In this document: positions 41,938 to 51,387 of the stretch, piece after piece | Position numbering within the stretch: the stretch's first letter is position 1 | Layout: every line of letters starts with the position of its first letter | Source of the DNA: DAIPKP01 sp964545875 | Lineage (GTDB): Bacteria > Synergistota > Synergistia > Synergistales > Aminiphilaceae | NCBI GenBank assembly: GCA_964545875.1 | Contig: CAZJHH010000001.1 | Location: 124,001 to 188,000, forward strand | Direction of reading: 5' to 3' | DNA length: 64,000 nucleotides | Made by a program: the position numbers and the translations under genes | Notes under the pieces: model-generated | What the model was told of the DNA's origin: nothing | The model's database searches: none | What the model saw: the letters and a program-made list of their open reading frames with translations, nothing else

Positions 41938-43944
41938 TCAGGTTAAGGATATTTTCGCATCCGGACAGGAAGAGCCCGAAGAGGGCTGTTCTTCCCGAAG
42001 CAGCATAAAGAACGTCATGGGGCCTATGCGCCCCGCAAACATGGCGAGAATGACGATGACCTTGCCGATTTCGTCGAGAAGGGCGGTGGCTCCCGTGGAA
42101 AGCCCCACGGTGCCGAGGGCCGAAGTGGCCTCGAAGATGAGATCTCTCGAAAGGATTTGCTGCGTGGTTTCAAGCATGGTTACGATTATAATCCAGAGCA
42201 GGGCCCCCGCAAAGAGGATGGTGATGGCCCGAAAAACGGTGCTTCCCCGGATGCGCCGATTGCGCACGACAATTTCATTTTTTCCGGTGACGTTGGCCCG
42301 GAAGGTCAGCGCGAGAACTCCCAGAGTGGTGGTTTTGATTCCTCCCGCGGTGCCCCCGGGGCTTCCTCCGATGAACATGAAAAGGATCATCACGAGAAAT
42401 GTGGGGCCCCCGATATGCGTGATATCTACGGAATTGAAACCCGCAGTCCGCAGCGTAACGGACTGGAACCAGGCGTTATGGATCTTCGCCCCCCAGGAGA
42501 GCCCTTCCAGGATGCCGGACCATTCGAAGACCAGAATGAAGAGGGTGCCCGAAAGAAGAAGGATCAGGGTAGTGACGAGAGCGATCCGGGCATGCAGAGG
42601 AATGGGTTTTCCCGCGAGCCACCGGGGAACGAGAAGACTTGTGGCGGGGGCCAGTCCTCCGGAGATGATGAGAGCTCCCACCACGTGGAGGATGAAAAAG
42701 TTGCCGTTGTAGGAAATCAGGCTGTCGCTCTGCAGGGAGAAGCCGGCGTTGCAGAAGGCGGAAACTGCCGTGAAGATCCCCCGCCACAGGGCCTGGAAAA
42801 AGGGCTCCCCTCCGAGAAAGAAGGCCCCCCATAAAAGGATGGCTCCCAAGCTTTCCGCAACCAGGGTGAACTTCAGAATGATTCCGAGAGAACCCAGAAG
42901 CCCCCGGTGGTCCGTGTCGGTCATGGAGATCAGCAGGCGTTCCTGTTTCAGGCTGAACCGGCGTCCCATGGCATGGAGCGCCACGGTGGTGATGCTCATG
43001 ATGCCGAGCCCTCCAAGCTGGATGAGAAGAAGAATGGCGCACTGTCCGAAAAGGGTGAAGTCCTGGGGGGTATCCAGCACGATAAGCCCGGTGACGCAGA
43101 CCGCACTTACCGAGGTGAATGCCGCATCCACCAGATTGAGGGTGCCGCTTCGGGTCGATGGGGGAAGCAGAAGCAGGAAAGTGCCTGCCAGGCACAGCCC
43201 GAGGAAGGAGATAAGGAGCATTCGGGCGGGATGGTTGAGCACCGTATCCCACCAGGGTTCCTTTTTTGAGGAAAATCCTCCGTTTCGAGAGAGAACGAGC
43301 AGGCATGCGGCGCTTGCGAAGAGGGTGAACCCCGGAACGCTTCGGGGATGCGGGATGAGAAAAGCCACCCCCAGCGAGACCATGCTCCCCAGGACCAGGA
43401 GAAGATTCTTCTTCGACCTGTTCTGCAGGGCCCAATAGAGAAGAAGAGCTTGGGCGATAAGGAATGATGCGGCTATGACGTAAGAGGAAAGATACGATGC
43501 GGCGGTGCCCAAAAGAACGTTCCAGAGCAGAAGAGCCGGTACCATCAGTAACCCCCACCAGGCTCGCTGAAAGCTGCGATCCCGGCGCTGTTGCCTGGGG
43601 GGATGCTTCTGTTCCACGGAAAAATCGAGAAAGAAAAACCCCAGCCCTATGAGCAGAGTGGTGGCGGCGAGAGCGATAAAGGGATTGTTCGCGATATACG
43701 GCAGGGCGGCGCCGTAACTTCCTCCCAGGGCAAGAAACGCGCACAGTTTTCCCGCCAGGGGTTTGCGGATAATCGTGAGGGCGCAGAAAAAACAGGCCGC
43801 TCCCGCACAGAGAGAGAGCAGCAGCTGCCAGGAGGAGAATTCCGAAGAGGTTTTCTCCATGCAGAGAAAAAGAAGGGGCAGAGGAGAGAGAACCAGAAGA
43901 GCTCCTTCGATACCCCGGTGCGGTATGGTGGCTTGGGTGCCCAT
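41938..43944 (-). CDS. TrkH/KtrB potassium channel with long N-terminal extension
   Basis: The 668-residue protein ends in a classic TrkH/KtrB core (about residues 240-660) with four pore repeats, seen as TSVSAVCVTGLIVLD, TAVSAFCNAGFSLQ, SVTLRTAGFNSVD and TSALGTVGLSTGA, plus GGSPGGTAGGIKTT. The first 230 residues form about six extra membrane helices not found in the usual 440-480-residue protein. It lies 18 bp downstream of the Sel1-repeat gene and upstream of trkA, so all may be one operon. Confidence 0.92.
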   Translation of the reverse strand: MGTQATIPHRGIEGALLVLSPLPLLFLCMEKTSSEFSSWQLLLSLCAGAACFFCALTIIRKPLAGKLCAFLALGGSYGAALPYIANNPFIALAATTLLIGLGFFFLDFSVEQKHPPRQQRRDRSFQRAWWGLLMVPALLLWNVLLGTAASYLSSYVIAASFLIAQALLLYWALQNRSKKNLLLVLGSMVSLGVAFLIPHPRSVPGFTLFASAACLLVLSRNGGFSSKKEPWWDTVLNHPARMLLISFLGLCLAGTFLLLLPPSTRSGTLNLVDAAFTSVSAVCVTGLIVLDTPQDFTLFGQCAILLLIQLGGLGIMSITTVALHAMGRRFSLKQERLLISMTDTDHRGLLGSLGIILKFTLVAESLGAILLWGAFFLGGEPFFQALWRGIFTAVSAFCNAGFSLQSDSLISYNGNFFILHVVGALIISGGLAPATSLLVPRWLAGKPIPLHARIALVTTLILLLSGTLFILVFEWSGILEGLSWGAKIHNAWFQSVTLRTAGFNSVDITHIGGPTFLVMILFMFIGGSPGGTAGGIKTTTLGVLALTFRANVTGKNEIVVRNRRIRGSTVFRAITILFAGALLWIIIVTMLETTQQILSRDLIFEATSALGTVGLSTGATALLDEIGKVIVILAMFAGRIGPMTFFMLLREEQPSSGSSCPDAKISLT

Positions 43945-43962
43945 GACAGGTTCGTGCCGCCC

Positions 43963-45837
43963 CTATTCCAGCCGGGAGAGGGCTTCCCGGGCCCCCTCGT
44001 GGCCTTTGGCGGCGGCCTTTCGGTACCAGGACACCGCGGTATCCCGGTTTGCGGTTACCCCCGTACCGTGTTCGTAGATCTTTCCCAGGTTGAACATGCC
44101 ATACTCGTTTCCGTGATCCGCCGCCTTCCGGTACCAGTGGAGAGCCTTCCGAAAATCTCGGGGAACCCCTTCTCCGGTTTCATGAAGGCGTCCCAAATTG
44201 TTTTCCGCCGCCGCATATCCCTGATTCGCCGCCCTTTCGTACCACCGGGCCGCCTCGGCATAGCTCTGGGGTACTCCCCGGCCTTTTTCGTACATCCATC
44301 CCAGGCTGAACTCTCCCCGGGAATGACCCTGCTCCGCCGCCTTCCGATACCAGAAAACCGCTTGATCGTAGCTCTGAGCTACTCCGTGGCCGGTTTCGTA
44401 CATATATCCCAGGTTGCACTGTCCCCGGGGATATCCCTGTTCCGCCGCCTTGCGGTACCAGGAAACCGCTTTTTCGTAATCCCGGGGCACTCCCCGCCCG
44501 GCCTCGTAGAAATATCCCAGATTGGCCTGTCCCGCGGGAGAGCCTCCATGGGCTCCCTTGAGATACCATTCCAGGGCATCCTCCAGGCTTTGGGGTACCC
44601 CGAGTCCTTTCTCATAAAAATAACCAAGGTTCGTTCGGGCGTCCGCATGTCCGAGCTCCGCCGCTTTACGGTACCAGGCCGCAGCCTGGGCATAGTCCTG
44701 GGGTTTGCCCTTCCGGCCGTAGGAAAAATCTTTTGCCATCTCGAACATTTCCTGGGGAGACATGGAGGGAGTGACTCCAGGTTTGGGGGGATCCAGAAAG
44801 AGAGGCGGTGTTTGGGTGCCGGGAGCCGGGGCGGGAACCGGAGGCTTGGAGGAGGGCTCTTTTTCCTGCCGTAAGGCCAGGTAGTCCTCCTTGTACGAGG
44901 AGAATTTTGCGGGGTCGATGCGGTGCAGCACTCCCCGGGCATAGGTGCTTCCCCGGTTTGCGGCTTCCTTGAGAAGAGAGAAGGCCCTTCCCGAATTCTT
45001 TTCGGTTCCCCAGCCGTGGTAGATGCACTCGCCGAGTCGTGCGGAAGCTTCCACATGGCCTGCCCGGCTGGCCTCCTGCCAGTACCGCACCGCTTCGGCA
45101 TGATTTCCCTCTTGAAAGGCTTGGACTCCTTGGGAAAAGCTCTTCTGGGGATCTATCGGCACCGGAGTCGCCGTGGGAGGTGCGGGTTTGGGGGTCGGCA
45201 CGGCGGGTTGTGCCGCCGGCGTGGGGGCGGCGGTTAGGGAGAGCAGTTCCGGAGCAGCCTCGGCGATGCCCTTTTTGTGAAGGGTGGTGGCGATCTGGGC
45301 TCCCAGATCCCCCAGAGCGTAGTAGAGCCCCTCCACACCCTTCTTGCTGGTCACCTCGAAGGCTTCCAGGACAAGGCTTCGCTGTACGTCCACCAACCGG
45401 GCGGTAAGGAAGAGAATGCTTCCCATGGCGTTTACCGAGCCCAACACCACGTAATCCGCCCCGGCGATCTTGCCGATCTCGATGGCGGTGCTTTCGTCCA
45501 CCAGGGGAGAGTACTGGAGTTCGTGTTCCTTGGCCAAATTCCCGAACTGGGTGCGCTCCACCACGGAAACCCGAGAGCTTCGAACCACCACGTTCTGTAC
45601 CCGCTCCGAGGCGGAGATCCCGAGATCCTTGTCCAGATCCCTGCCGTTTACCTGAAATTCCAGAAAGGCGATGCGGGTTTCCGCGGCATGAGCCGGAGCC
45701 GGAAGGCATGCCAGAATCAGGAGAAGAAGGAGAAAAGCCCCTCGTGCCATGACTCCGGCGTGGGGATCATGGTACGGAGAGAGGGCAGGAGGGAGTGCCT
45801 GAAAAGTTTCGGGGTCTCTCCTCAGCGGGTTCCGCAT
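43963..45837 (-). CDS. Secreted CsgG-like/Sel1-repeat protein
   Basis: The ATG at 45837 has GAGGTGG at good spacing (ATG at 45750, directly before the signal sequence, is the alternative). The protein (624 residues) has a signal peptide, a CsgG/curli-assembly-like domain (about 50-190: RIAFLEFQVNGRDLDKDLG, SVVERTQFGNLAKEHELQ, GADYVVLGSV), a Pro/Thr-rich linker, and nine or so Sel1-like repeats with the A-x-x-W-Y-(R/L)-K-A-A and LGYFYE-x-G-x-GVP signature. Such repeats scaffold protein complexes. Likely periplasmic; partner unknown. Confidence 0.85.
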   Translation of the reverse strand: MRNPLRRDPETFQALPPALSPYHDPHAGVMARGAFLLLLLILACLPAPAHAAETRIAFLEFQVNGRDLDKDLGISASERVQNVVVRSSRVSVVERTQFGNLAKEHELQYSPLVDESTAIEIGKIAGADYVVLGSVNAMGSILFLTARLVDVQRSLVLEAFEVTSKKGVEGLYYALGDLGAQIATTLHKKGIAEAAPELLSLTAAPTPAAQPAVPTPKPAPPTATPVPIDPQKSFSQGVQAFQEGNHAEAVRYWQEASRAGHVEASARLGECIYHGWGTEKNSGRAFSLLKEAANRGSTYARGVLHRIDPAKFSSYKEDYLALRQEKEPSSKPPVPAPAPGTQTPPLFLDPPKPGVTPSMSPQEMFEMAKDFSYGRKGKPQDYAQAAAWYRKAAELGHADARTNLGYFYEKGLGVPQSLEDALEWYLKGAHGGSPAGQANLGYFYEAGRGVPRDYEKAVSWYRKAAEQGYPRGQCNLGYMYETGHGVAQSYDQAVFWYRKAAEQGHSRGEFSLGWMYEKGRGVPQSYAEAARWYERAANQGYAAAENNLGRLHETGEGVPRDFRKALHWYRKAADHGNEYGMFNLGKIYEHGTGVTANRDTAVSWYRKAAAKGHEGAREALSRLE

Positions 45838-46065
45838 GAAATACCACCTCGTTCTGTAAAGTGGAGAAGAAGCGCCCTCCGGGTTCGGGGTATCGTTGGT
45901 CTGCCACAGGAAGATTTCAAAGAGAAGAGGGCTTTTTCAAATCCAGACATCGGGAGTTTTCCGATGTCCGCAAAAAATTATACAGGAAAAAGCGGGTTTC
46001 TTCAGGCGGTCTTCCATGTCTCTCCGGAATCGTATTCATTTCGGAAGGAACTCGGAGAAAAGAAG

Positions 46066-46103
46066 CCCCCCGGAGAGGCCCATAAGAGGGTCTCTCCGGG
46101 GGG
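46066..46103 (-). terminator. Terminator of the hydroxyacid operon
   Basis: A 12-bp GC-rich stem (46066-46077 with 46092-46103) is followed on the minus strand by CTTCTTTTCTCC. It lies 29 bases after the gntP-type stop. Confidence 0.75.
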
Positions 46104-46131
46104 CGGGTGGTGTGAGGCGTGAAGAGAGGTT

Positions 46132-47532
46132 TTAGAAGAAGAAGTGGTTTACCCCGATGAGGATGAGAGCTCCGCAGACGGGGATCAGGGCGGTGGCGGG
46201 GGTCCAGGTTTTGAGGCTGGTCTTGACGTCCATGCCGGAGAAGTTGGTGACCACCCAGAAGTAGCTGTCGTTGGGATAGGAAATGAACATGGCGGTGGTG
46301 CAGACTGCCAGGGCAGCCATAAGAGGATCCAGGCCCAGGGTGCTCAGCATGGGGGCCAGAATGGAACCGCTGGTGATCATGGCCACCGTGCCGGATCCCT
46401 GGGGAATGCGGATCATGGCTCCCATGAGTAGGGGAACGAGAATGGCGGGGATGTGAAGGCTGAGAATGTATTCCGCCATGACGTTGCCGATGCCGGTAAC
46501 CCGGATAACGTTCCCCAGGGCGCCTCCGGCGCCGGTGACGAGAAGAATGAGTCCCGCATCCGCCATGGCGCTCTGCATGATCTTGAGGCACTCTTCCCGG
46601 GGGCGGCTGCTATTGAGGCCGTACACGCTGAGAAGGACGCCGATGAAGACCGCCACGATGGGATGCCCGAAGAGGTGCACCACGGACATGGCGGTGCATT
46701 CCGGAGCTCCCAGGGCGTTGCAGATGGTGTTCAGCAGAATCAGGACGATGGGTATCACGATGGGGGCGAAGGACATCCCCGTGCCGGGAAGATTTCCCGA
46801 GTCCAGGGTGTCGAGAAAGACGGAGTCGTCGATGGATTTGCCCTGGCTGTACTGCTCCATGATATGCTGCACCTTGTTTTTGGCTTCTTCATTCATGCCC
46901 GTATAGTCCGGTTCCAGAATGAGTTCGGGATGTTTGCTGCCCACGTAGCGGAAGTAGAGTATGGAGATGAGAAAGAGGGGGATGGAGAGAAGAATGCCCC
47001 CGAGGATCATGAGCCCCAGATCCACGTTGAAAAATCCCGCCACCGCGAGAGGCCCCGGCGTGGGGGGAACCAGGAAGTGGGTGATGTAGAGTCCCATGCC
47101 GAGGATACCTCCCAGGCCCACCATGGATTTTCGGGTAATCCGGGAAAATTCCTTGGCCAGCTGGGAGAGAATGACGAATCCGGAGTCGCAGAAGACCGGC
47201 ACGGAGACGAAAAGTCCCGTAAGGCCCACCACCACGTCCGCCCGCTTGATTCCCACCAGGCGAAGAATGGCCACCGCCATCTTCTTGGCTCCCCCGCTTT
47301 CCTCCATGAGTTTTCCCATGATGCAGCCGAAGCCGATGATAACACCGATGCTTCCGAGGGTGCCGCCGAAGCCTCCCGTTACGGCTTTCAGAGTCTCTTC
47401 GATGGAAAGTTTCGAAAGAAGCCCCATGATCACCGAGGTGATGATAAGGGCGGGGAAGGCGTGAATCTTGGTCCGGATAATGAGGAAGAGAAGAAAAACG
47501 ATACCTACTCCCAGAGCGATACATGACATCAT
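46132..47532 (-). CDS. GntP-family sugar-acid/hydroxyacid permease
   Basis: A 466-residue, about twelve-helix transporter of the GntP (gluconate:H+ symporter) family, with GSIGVIIGFGCIMGKLMEESGGA, CDSGFVILSQLAKEFSR, HFLVPPTPGPLAVAGFF, and a terminal PNDSYFWVVTNFSGMD. Members import gluconate, idonate, citrate-like or short hydroxyacids. As the last gene of a unit with a LarA homologue and UxaA-type lyase it should bring in their 2-hydroxyacid substrate. A 200-bp gap separates it from the lyase gene. Confidence 0.9.
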   Translation of the reverse strand: MMSCIALGVGIVFLLFLIIRTKIHAFPALIITSVIMGLLSKLSIEETLKAVTGGFGGTLGSIGVIIGFGCIMGKLMEESGGAKKMAVAILRLVGIKRADVVVGLTGLFVSVPVFCDSGFVILSQLAKEFSRITRKSMVGLGGILGMGLYITHFLVPPTPGPLAVAGFFNVDLGLMILGGILLSIPLFLISILYFRYVGSKHPELILEPDYTGMNEEAKNKVQHIMEQYSQGKSIDDSVFLDTLDSGNLPGTGMSFAPIVIPIVLILLNTICNALGAPECTAMSVVHLFGHPIVAVFIGVLLSVYGLNSSRPREECLKIMQSAMADAGLILLVTGAGGALGNVIRVTGIGNVMAEYILSLHIPAILVPLLMGAMIRIPQGSGTVAMITSGSILAPMLSTLGLDPLMAALAVCTTAMFISYPNDSYFWVVTNFSGMDVKTSLKTWTPATALIPVCGALILIGVNHFFF

Positions 47533-47731
47533 AAGGTTGTGCCCCCTTTGATAGACGAATGGAATGGTTTCCCCCCACCGGGGGACGGGAGAGCCCTCTC
47601 CGGGGCCTCCCGGTTTGATATGCGGCGTATCCGCAGGTTTTCCGAAAAGTTCTCGGAGCGGTTTGTCTCGAAGCGTGGCGCCATGGCGACTCCAAGCCGG
47701 AGTTACAAGGCTCTCCGTTTGTACAACCGCT

Positions 47732-48892
47732 CTAAATCACCGGCCCGAGACAGTAGATGTCCAGGGAGCGGGTGTACTTGATGGCCTCTCCCTTGGTGCG
47801 CTCTCCGTTGGCTACCCGGAGAAGCTTTTCCAGGGTTTCCTCTCCCACGTCCTTCAGGGATTTCTCCCCGGTTACCATGGTTCCCGCGTTGATGTCCATG
47901 TCGTTGATCATGTGATTGAAGGTGTTGGGATTGCCGCAGATCTTGATAACCGGTACGAGAGGAAAGCCCTGAGGGGCCCCCCGACCGGTGGAGAAGCAGA
48001 TGATGCTCGCTCCCGCGATGGCCATGGCGGTGAGCACTTCGATCTCCCGCCCCGGGGTGTCCTTGATCCAGAGCCCTTTACAGGAGGGAATTCCCGTATA
48101 GGAGAGAACTCCCTCGATGGTCTTGGTGCCGGATTTCACGATGGCTCCGAGAGACTTTTCCTCGATGGTGGAGAGTCCTCCCTCGATGTTTCCGGGCGTG
48201 GGCTGGCCCTTGCGCATATCCACCCCCACCGCCTTGGCACGATCTTCCATTTCGTTTACAATGCGGGCGATATCAGCGGCCACTTCAGGAGTTCGCGCCC
48301 GACGCTGCAAGATATGTTCCGCTCCGATAAACTCCGTGGTTTCCCCAAAAACCACGGTGCCTCCTTGTTCCACGAGCCGATCCGTAACGTATCCGATCAC
48401 CGGGTTCGAAGCCACTCCCGAGGTCGTATCCGAGGCACCGCACTTGATGCCCATGGTAAGGCCGCTGATATCCACTTCTTTCCGGAGAATTCCGGAAATC
48501 TCCAGGGAGAGCTTCTGAGCGAGGTCCGTTCCCTGCTGGATGGCCTTGCTCATGCCTCCCACTTCCTGGATGTTCACCCGCTCCACGGGTTTTCCCGTTT
48601 TGCGGAGTTCCGCCTCCAGGCGATCCGTATCCACTCCCTCACAGCCCAGGCTGACGATGAGCACCGCCCCGGCGTTGGGATTTTTCCCTATGCCGATGAG
48701 GGCTTCGGTGACCCGCTCCAGGTCCGGAGGAGTCTGGCAGCACCCCTGATGATGCAGTACCGCCTGGGTGCCCTCCACCTGCCGGGCGATATCCTCCGCC
48801 ACTTCGTTGGCGCAAACCACCGAGGGAAGAATAGCCACATAGTTCCGTACCCCTACGCTGCCGTCGGGGCGCACATATCCGTAGTATTTCAT
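47732..48892 (-). CDS. Large subunit of a UxaA/SuyB-type dehydratase or sulfo-lyase
   Basis: A 386-residue protein (start MKYYGYVRPDGSVGVRNYV) of the UxaA C-terminal family: VLHHQGCCQTPPDLERV, VLIVSLGCEGVD, GIKCGASDTTSGVASNPVIG, and FSTGRGAPQGFPLVPVIKICGNP, with the conserved cysteines expected of an Fe-dependent lyase. In altronate and galactarate dehydratases this domain is fused to a small SAF domain; here it is separate, as in sulfolactate sulfo-lyase (SuyAB). Its start lies 19 bp downstream of the small-subunit stop. Confidence 0.88.
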   Translation of the reverse strand: MKYYGYVRPDGSVGVRNYVAILPSVVCANEVAEDIARQVEGTQAVLHHQGCCQTPPDLERVTEALIGIGKNPNAGAVLIVSLGCEGVDTDRLEAELRKTGKPVERVNIQEVGGMSKAIQQGTDLAQKLSLEISGILRKEVDISGLTMGIKCGASDTTSGVASNPVIGYVTDRLVEQGGTVVFGETTEFIGAEHILQRRARTPEVAADIARIVNEMEDRAKAVGVDMRKGQPTPGNIEGGLSTIEEKSLGAIVKSGTKTIEGVLSYTGIPSCKGLWIKDTPGREIEVLTAMAIAGASIICFSTGRGAPQGFPLVPVIKICGNPNTFNHMINDMDINAGTMVTGEKSLKDVGEETLEKLLRVANGERTKGEAIKYTRSLDIYCLGPVI

Positions 48893-48911
48893 TCGTTCTT
48901 CGAGCCCCTTC

Positions 48912-49220
48912 CTACTTTTTCCAGTCGCCCCGTCCCCGGGCGCTTTCCACGTTGTGCACGTGCACGTACTCTCCCGGAGCGATATCCTTCGAGGCAATGC
49001 CGATGGCTTCGCCGTACTTCATCACCCGTTCCCCCACGGCTATGGGGGCGATGGCGATCTTGTGGCCGAAGGGAATGTCCTCTCCCACGGTGTGGGATGT
49101 AACAGCTCCCTCGGGATTCGTCACCTCCACCCGCATGCCTCGGGAGGCTCCGGAGCCGAATACCGTGGCCACGTTATCCTTTTCGTGATTCTGCAAGCCC
49201 TTGCTCGTTTCCTGCATCAT
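48912..49220 (-). CDS. Small SAF-domain subunit of the UxaA/SuyA-type lyase
   Basis: A 102-residue protein starting at the ATG at 49220 (CGGAAGGAGGTTTGAGA upstream). It matches the N-terminal SAF domain of UxaA: NVATVFGSGASRGMRVEV, GEDIPFGHKIAIAPIAVGERVMKYGEAIG, and APGEYVHVHNVESARGRGDW. It should complete the active site of the large subunit encoded next. Confidence 0.88.
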   Translation of the reverse strand: MMQETSKGLQNHEKDNVATVFGSGASRGMRVEVTNPEGAVTSHTVGEDIPFGHKIAIAPIAVGERVMKYGEAIGIASKDIAPGEYVHVHNVESARGRGDWKK

Positions 49221-49240
49221 TCTCAAACCTCCTTCCGTCC

Positions 49241-50521
49241 TCAGATTTGCGAATCTCCCACGATAACCGCCACACCGTCGGGAATTACCGTTACCGAGGC
49301 ATCTGCTCCCTTTATTTGAAAGGCCAGATCCAGGGCTTCCCGAGGAGTTTTCGCGGGAAGAAATCCCATCTTCCGGAGAATTTCCGGATCCAGCTCGCTT
49401 ACCAGAATGATTTGGTGATCCAGCATGATCTTGGCGAAAATCTGGTTGCACCACTGCTCGGAGATGGTTTCTTCGTCCGAGAGGGAAAGGAGGTAGTCCA
49501 TCATCTTGCGGGGGGATCCCATGAGCATGAGACGTTCGAAATTCTCTCCTCCCATGCCCTCGGCGCAGGCCGCCACGGCGATGATAATCCCTCCGGGATT
49601 GGCGCACTCCCTGGCGGTGGCGATGGATTTGGGAGCCTGGTAGAGATTCTGGTCCAGAGGATAGCCCCCGTTGGAGGTCATAACGATATCCGCCGTTGCC
49701 GGAGGGGTGCCGCAGAGCTCCCAGACCTTCCGACAGCCTTCCAGATGGGCTTTTTCCACATCCCCCGCCACGGCGTGGATAATTTTCTTCTCCTCGTCCT
49801 GGAGCACGTTCAGAATGAAGTCCACCCCCGCCTCCCGGGCGGCGTAGACCATGTCTTCGTGGATGGGATTGCCGCTGAGAACTCCCGTTTTTGCCAGGGG
49901 ATGAGCGATGGCCCGGGCGGAGTGGTTGGCGTTCACCGTCTCTCGGGAGGAGATTCCCGGAAGAATGCTCTTGCGGCCCCCGGAAAAACCCGCAAAGAAA
50001 TGGGGTTCGATGAAGCCCTCGCAGACCAGGAGATCCGCTTCTACCGCCAGGCGGTTGATGCTGCAGGGACATCCCGAGGGAAGCTGGCCGATGGGCACCA
50101 TTTCGTGGGTGCGTTCCACGTTGTGTACCACGATCCGTTCCTTTTCGGCGATCTCTCTGCCGAAGCGCTGGAGAATTTCCTCCCGGGTGGTTTCCCGGTG
50201 CAGCCCCGTGGCGATGAGAATGGTGATGGTGGCGTCGGGATTGCCCGCGCGAATTTCTCTCAAAAGGATGGGGAGGGTGATATGGCTGGGTACCGCCCGG
50301 GTATGGTCGCTGGTGATCAGGGTTATCTTGGTTTTGTCTGCCGCAAGATGCCGCAGCTTGGGGGTTCCCAGGGGATTTTCCAGGGCGTCCAGCACCATCT
50401 GCTCCTCGGTCTGCCGCCGGGGAGGCATCTTTTTGGGTACCAGAAGGGCCTTGAGATTTTTTCGGGGTACTTCAAGCTCCAGAGAGCTCTTGTGATAGGG
50501 AAAGGAAACGGAAACCGTCAT
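49241..50521 (-). CDS. LarA-family nickel-dependent 2-hydroxyacid racemase/epimerase (homologue 1)
   Basis: A 426-residue LarA-family protein with TSDHTRAVPS, ATGLHRETTREEI, and the active-site block IEPHFFAGFSGGRKSILPG then NANH, containing the catalytic His and the Lys that binds the nickel-pincer nucleotide in lactate racemase. Characterised members racemise lactate, malate or phenyllactate or epimerise gluconate. Neighbours (GntP permease, UxaA-type lyase) point to a sugar acid or related 2-hydroxyacid. Cofactor genes larB, larC and larE are not in the window. Its start overlaps the regulator stop by 4 bp. Confidence 0.88.
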   Translation of the reverse strand: MTVSVSFPYHKSSLELEVPRKNLKALLVPKKMPPRRQTEEQMVLDALENPLGTPKLRHLAADKTKITLITSDHTRAVPSHITLPILLREIRAGNPDATITILIATGLHRETTREEILQRFGREIAEKERIVVHNVERTHEMVPIGQLPSGCPCSINRLAVEADLLVCEGFIEPHFFAGFSGGRKSILPGISSRETVNANHSARAIAHPLAKTGVLSGNPIHEDMVYAAREAGVDFILNVLQDEEKKIIHAVAGDVEKAHLEGCRKVWELCGTPPATADIVMTSNGGYPLDQNLYQAPKSIATARECANPGGIIIAVAACAEGMGGENFERLMLMGSPRKMMDYLLSLSDEETISEQWCNQIFAKIMLDHQIILVSELDPEILRKMGFLPAKTPREALDLAFQIKGADASVTVIPDGVAVIVGDSQI

Positions 50522-51276
50522 GCGGAACAGCCCCTCTCGTGTACAGAGTTTCCCAGAGGACCGTTCTGCTCTTCCTGCATCCGGCTTTCCAGCACCGCGT
50601 TAGCGGTCTCCCGGGTGTTTTTTAGGTGGTAAACCATCTTTTCCTCCGCCAGATCCGGCTCTCCGTCCAGAATGGCCTCCACCACCGCCCGATGACATTC
50701 GATGGTCATCTCCACCTGGCCGGGCCAGGTGAGGGCATCGTGGCTGTAGCCGAAGAGGGTTTCCCGAATGGTCTGGAGCATTTGCACCAGAGCCCGGTTA
50801 TGGGTGGCCTCGGCGATGGCCAGATGAAGCCGGAAATCCCAATCCAGAAAGGCTTCGGGGTCGTCCCGATAGGTAAGCCCCTCTTCGAAAACCTCCCGGA
50901 TTTTTTCCCGATCCTTTTCGGTGCCCCGCACCGCCGCAAGGCGCACCGTCTGGGATTCGAGAATTTCCCGGGCCTCCATGGATTCCCGGATGGAAAACTT
51001 GCGTTCCATGCAGGAGTAGCGGTACTGGTCTGCCGGAGCCAGGAGGGAAGGTTCCTTGAGAAAGCACCCCTCTCCCACGCGGATTTCCACGAACCCCATG
51101 TACTGGAGGGCCTTCATGGCCTCCCGTACCGAGGAGCGGCTTACGCTGAACATCTGAGCCAAAGCCCGTTCCGAAGGGAGCTTTTCTCCCGGCAGGAGCT
51201 CCCCCGCAGTAATCTTGTGCTGGATTTCCTCGATAATGGTTTCGGGAACCGAGTTTTTTACGATTTTTTCGAACAT
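50518..51276 (-). CDS. FadR-subfamily GntR regulator of the hydroxyacid operon
   Basis: I start at the ATG at 51276 (AAAGGTG upstream; GTG at 51285 possible), giving 252 residues. An N-terminal winged helix (GEKLPSERALAQMFSVSRSSVREAMKAL) is followed by an all-helical FCD ligand domain (about 100-230) with the metal-binding pattern DWDFRLHLAIAEATHN and later CHRAVVEAI. These FCD proteins usually bind a carboxylate effector. It is the first gene of the unit and overlaps the LarA gene by 4 bp. Confidence 0.92.
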   Translation of the reverse strand: MFEKIVKNSVPETIIEEIQHKITAGELLPGEKLPSERALAQMFSVSRSSVREAMKALQYMGFVEIRVGEGCFLKEPSLLAPADQYRYSCMERKFSIRESMEAREILESQTVRLAAVRGTEKDREKIREVFEEGLTYRDDPEAFLDWDFRLHLAIAEATHNRALVQMLQTIRETLFGYSHDALTWPGQVEMTIECHRAVVEAILDGEPDLAEEKMVYHLKNTRETANAVLESRMQEEQNGPLGNSVHERGCSA

Positions 51277-51342
51277 CCTTGTCACCTTTCACCTTTCTCG
51301 AACGGAACTGTTCGCCAAGAGAAAACGGATTCTCTGGTAAGA

Positions 51343-51387
51343 GGTCCGACCACCTGACATCCTACCGATAAATTTTCCTGTTGTCAA
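51343..51387 (-). promoter_or_regulatory. Promoter and FadR-type operator of the hydroxyacid operon
   Basis: On the minus strand TTGACA (51387-51382) and TAGGAT (51364-51359) are 17 bp apart, placing the RNA start near 51352. GGTCCGACC (51343-51351), a GGT-N3-ACC dyad like FadR-family operators, sits exactly at the start point, so the first-gene regulator probably represses its own operon. Confidence 0.7.

Noticed and set aside
44000..44750. DNA-level tandem repeats within the Sel1 gene as a repeat array or CRISPR
   Set aside because: The periodicity is that of the 36-residue Sel1 protein repeats (108 bp) in a continuous reading frame, not direct repeats with unique spacers.
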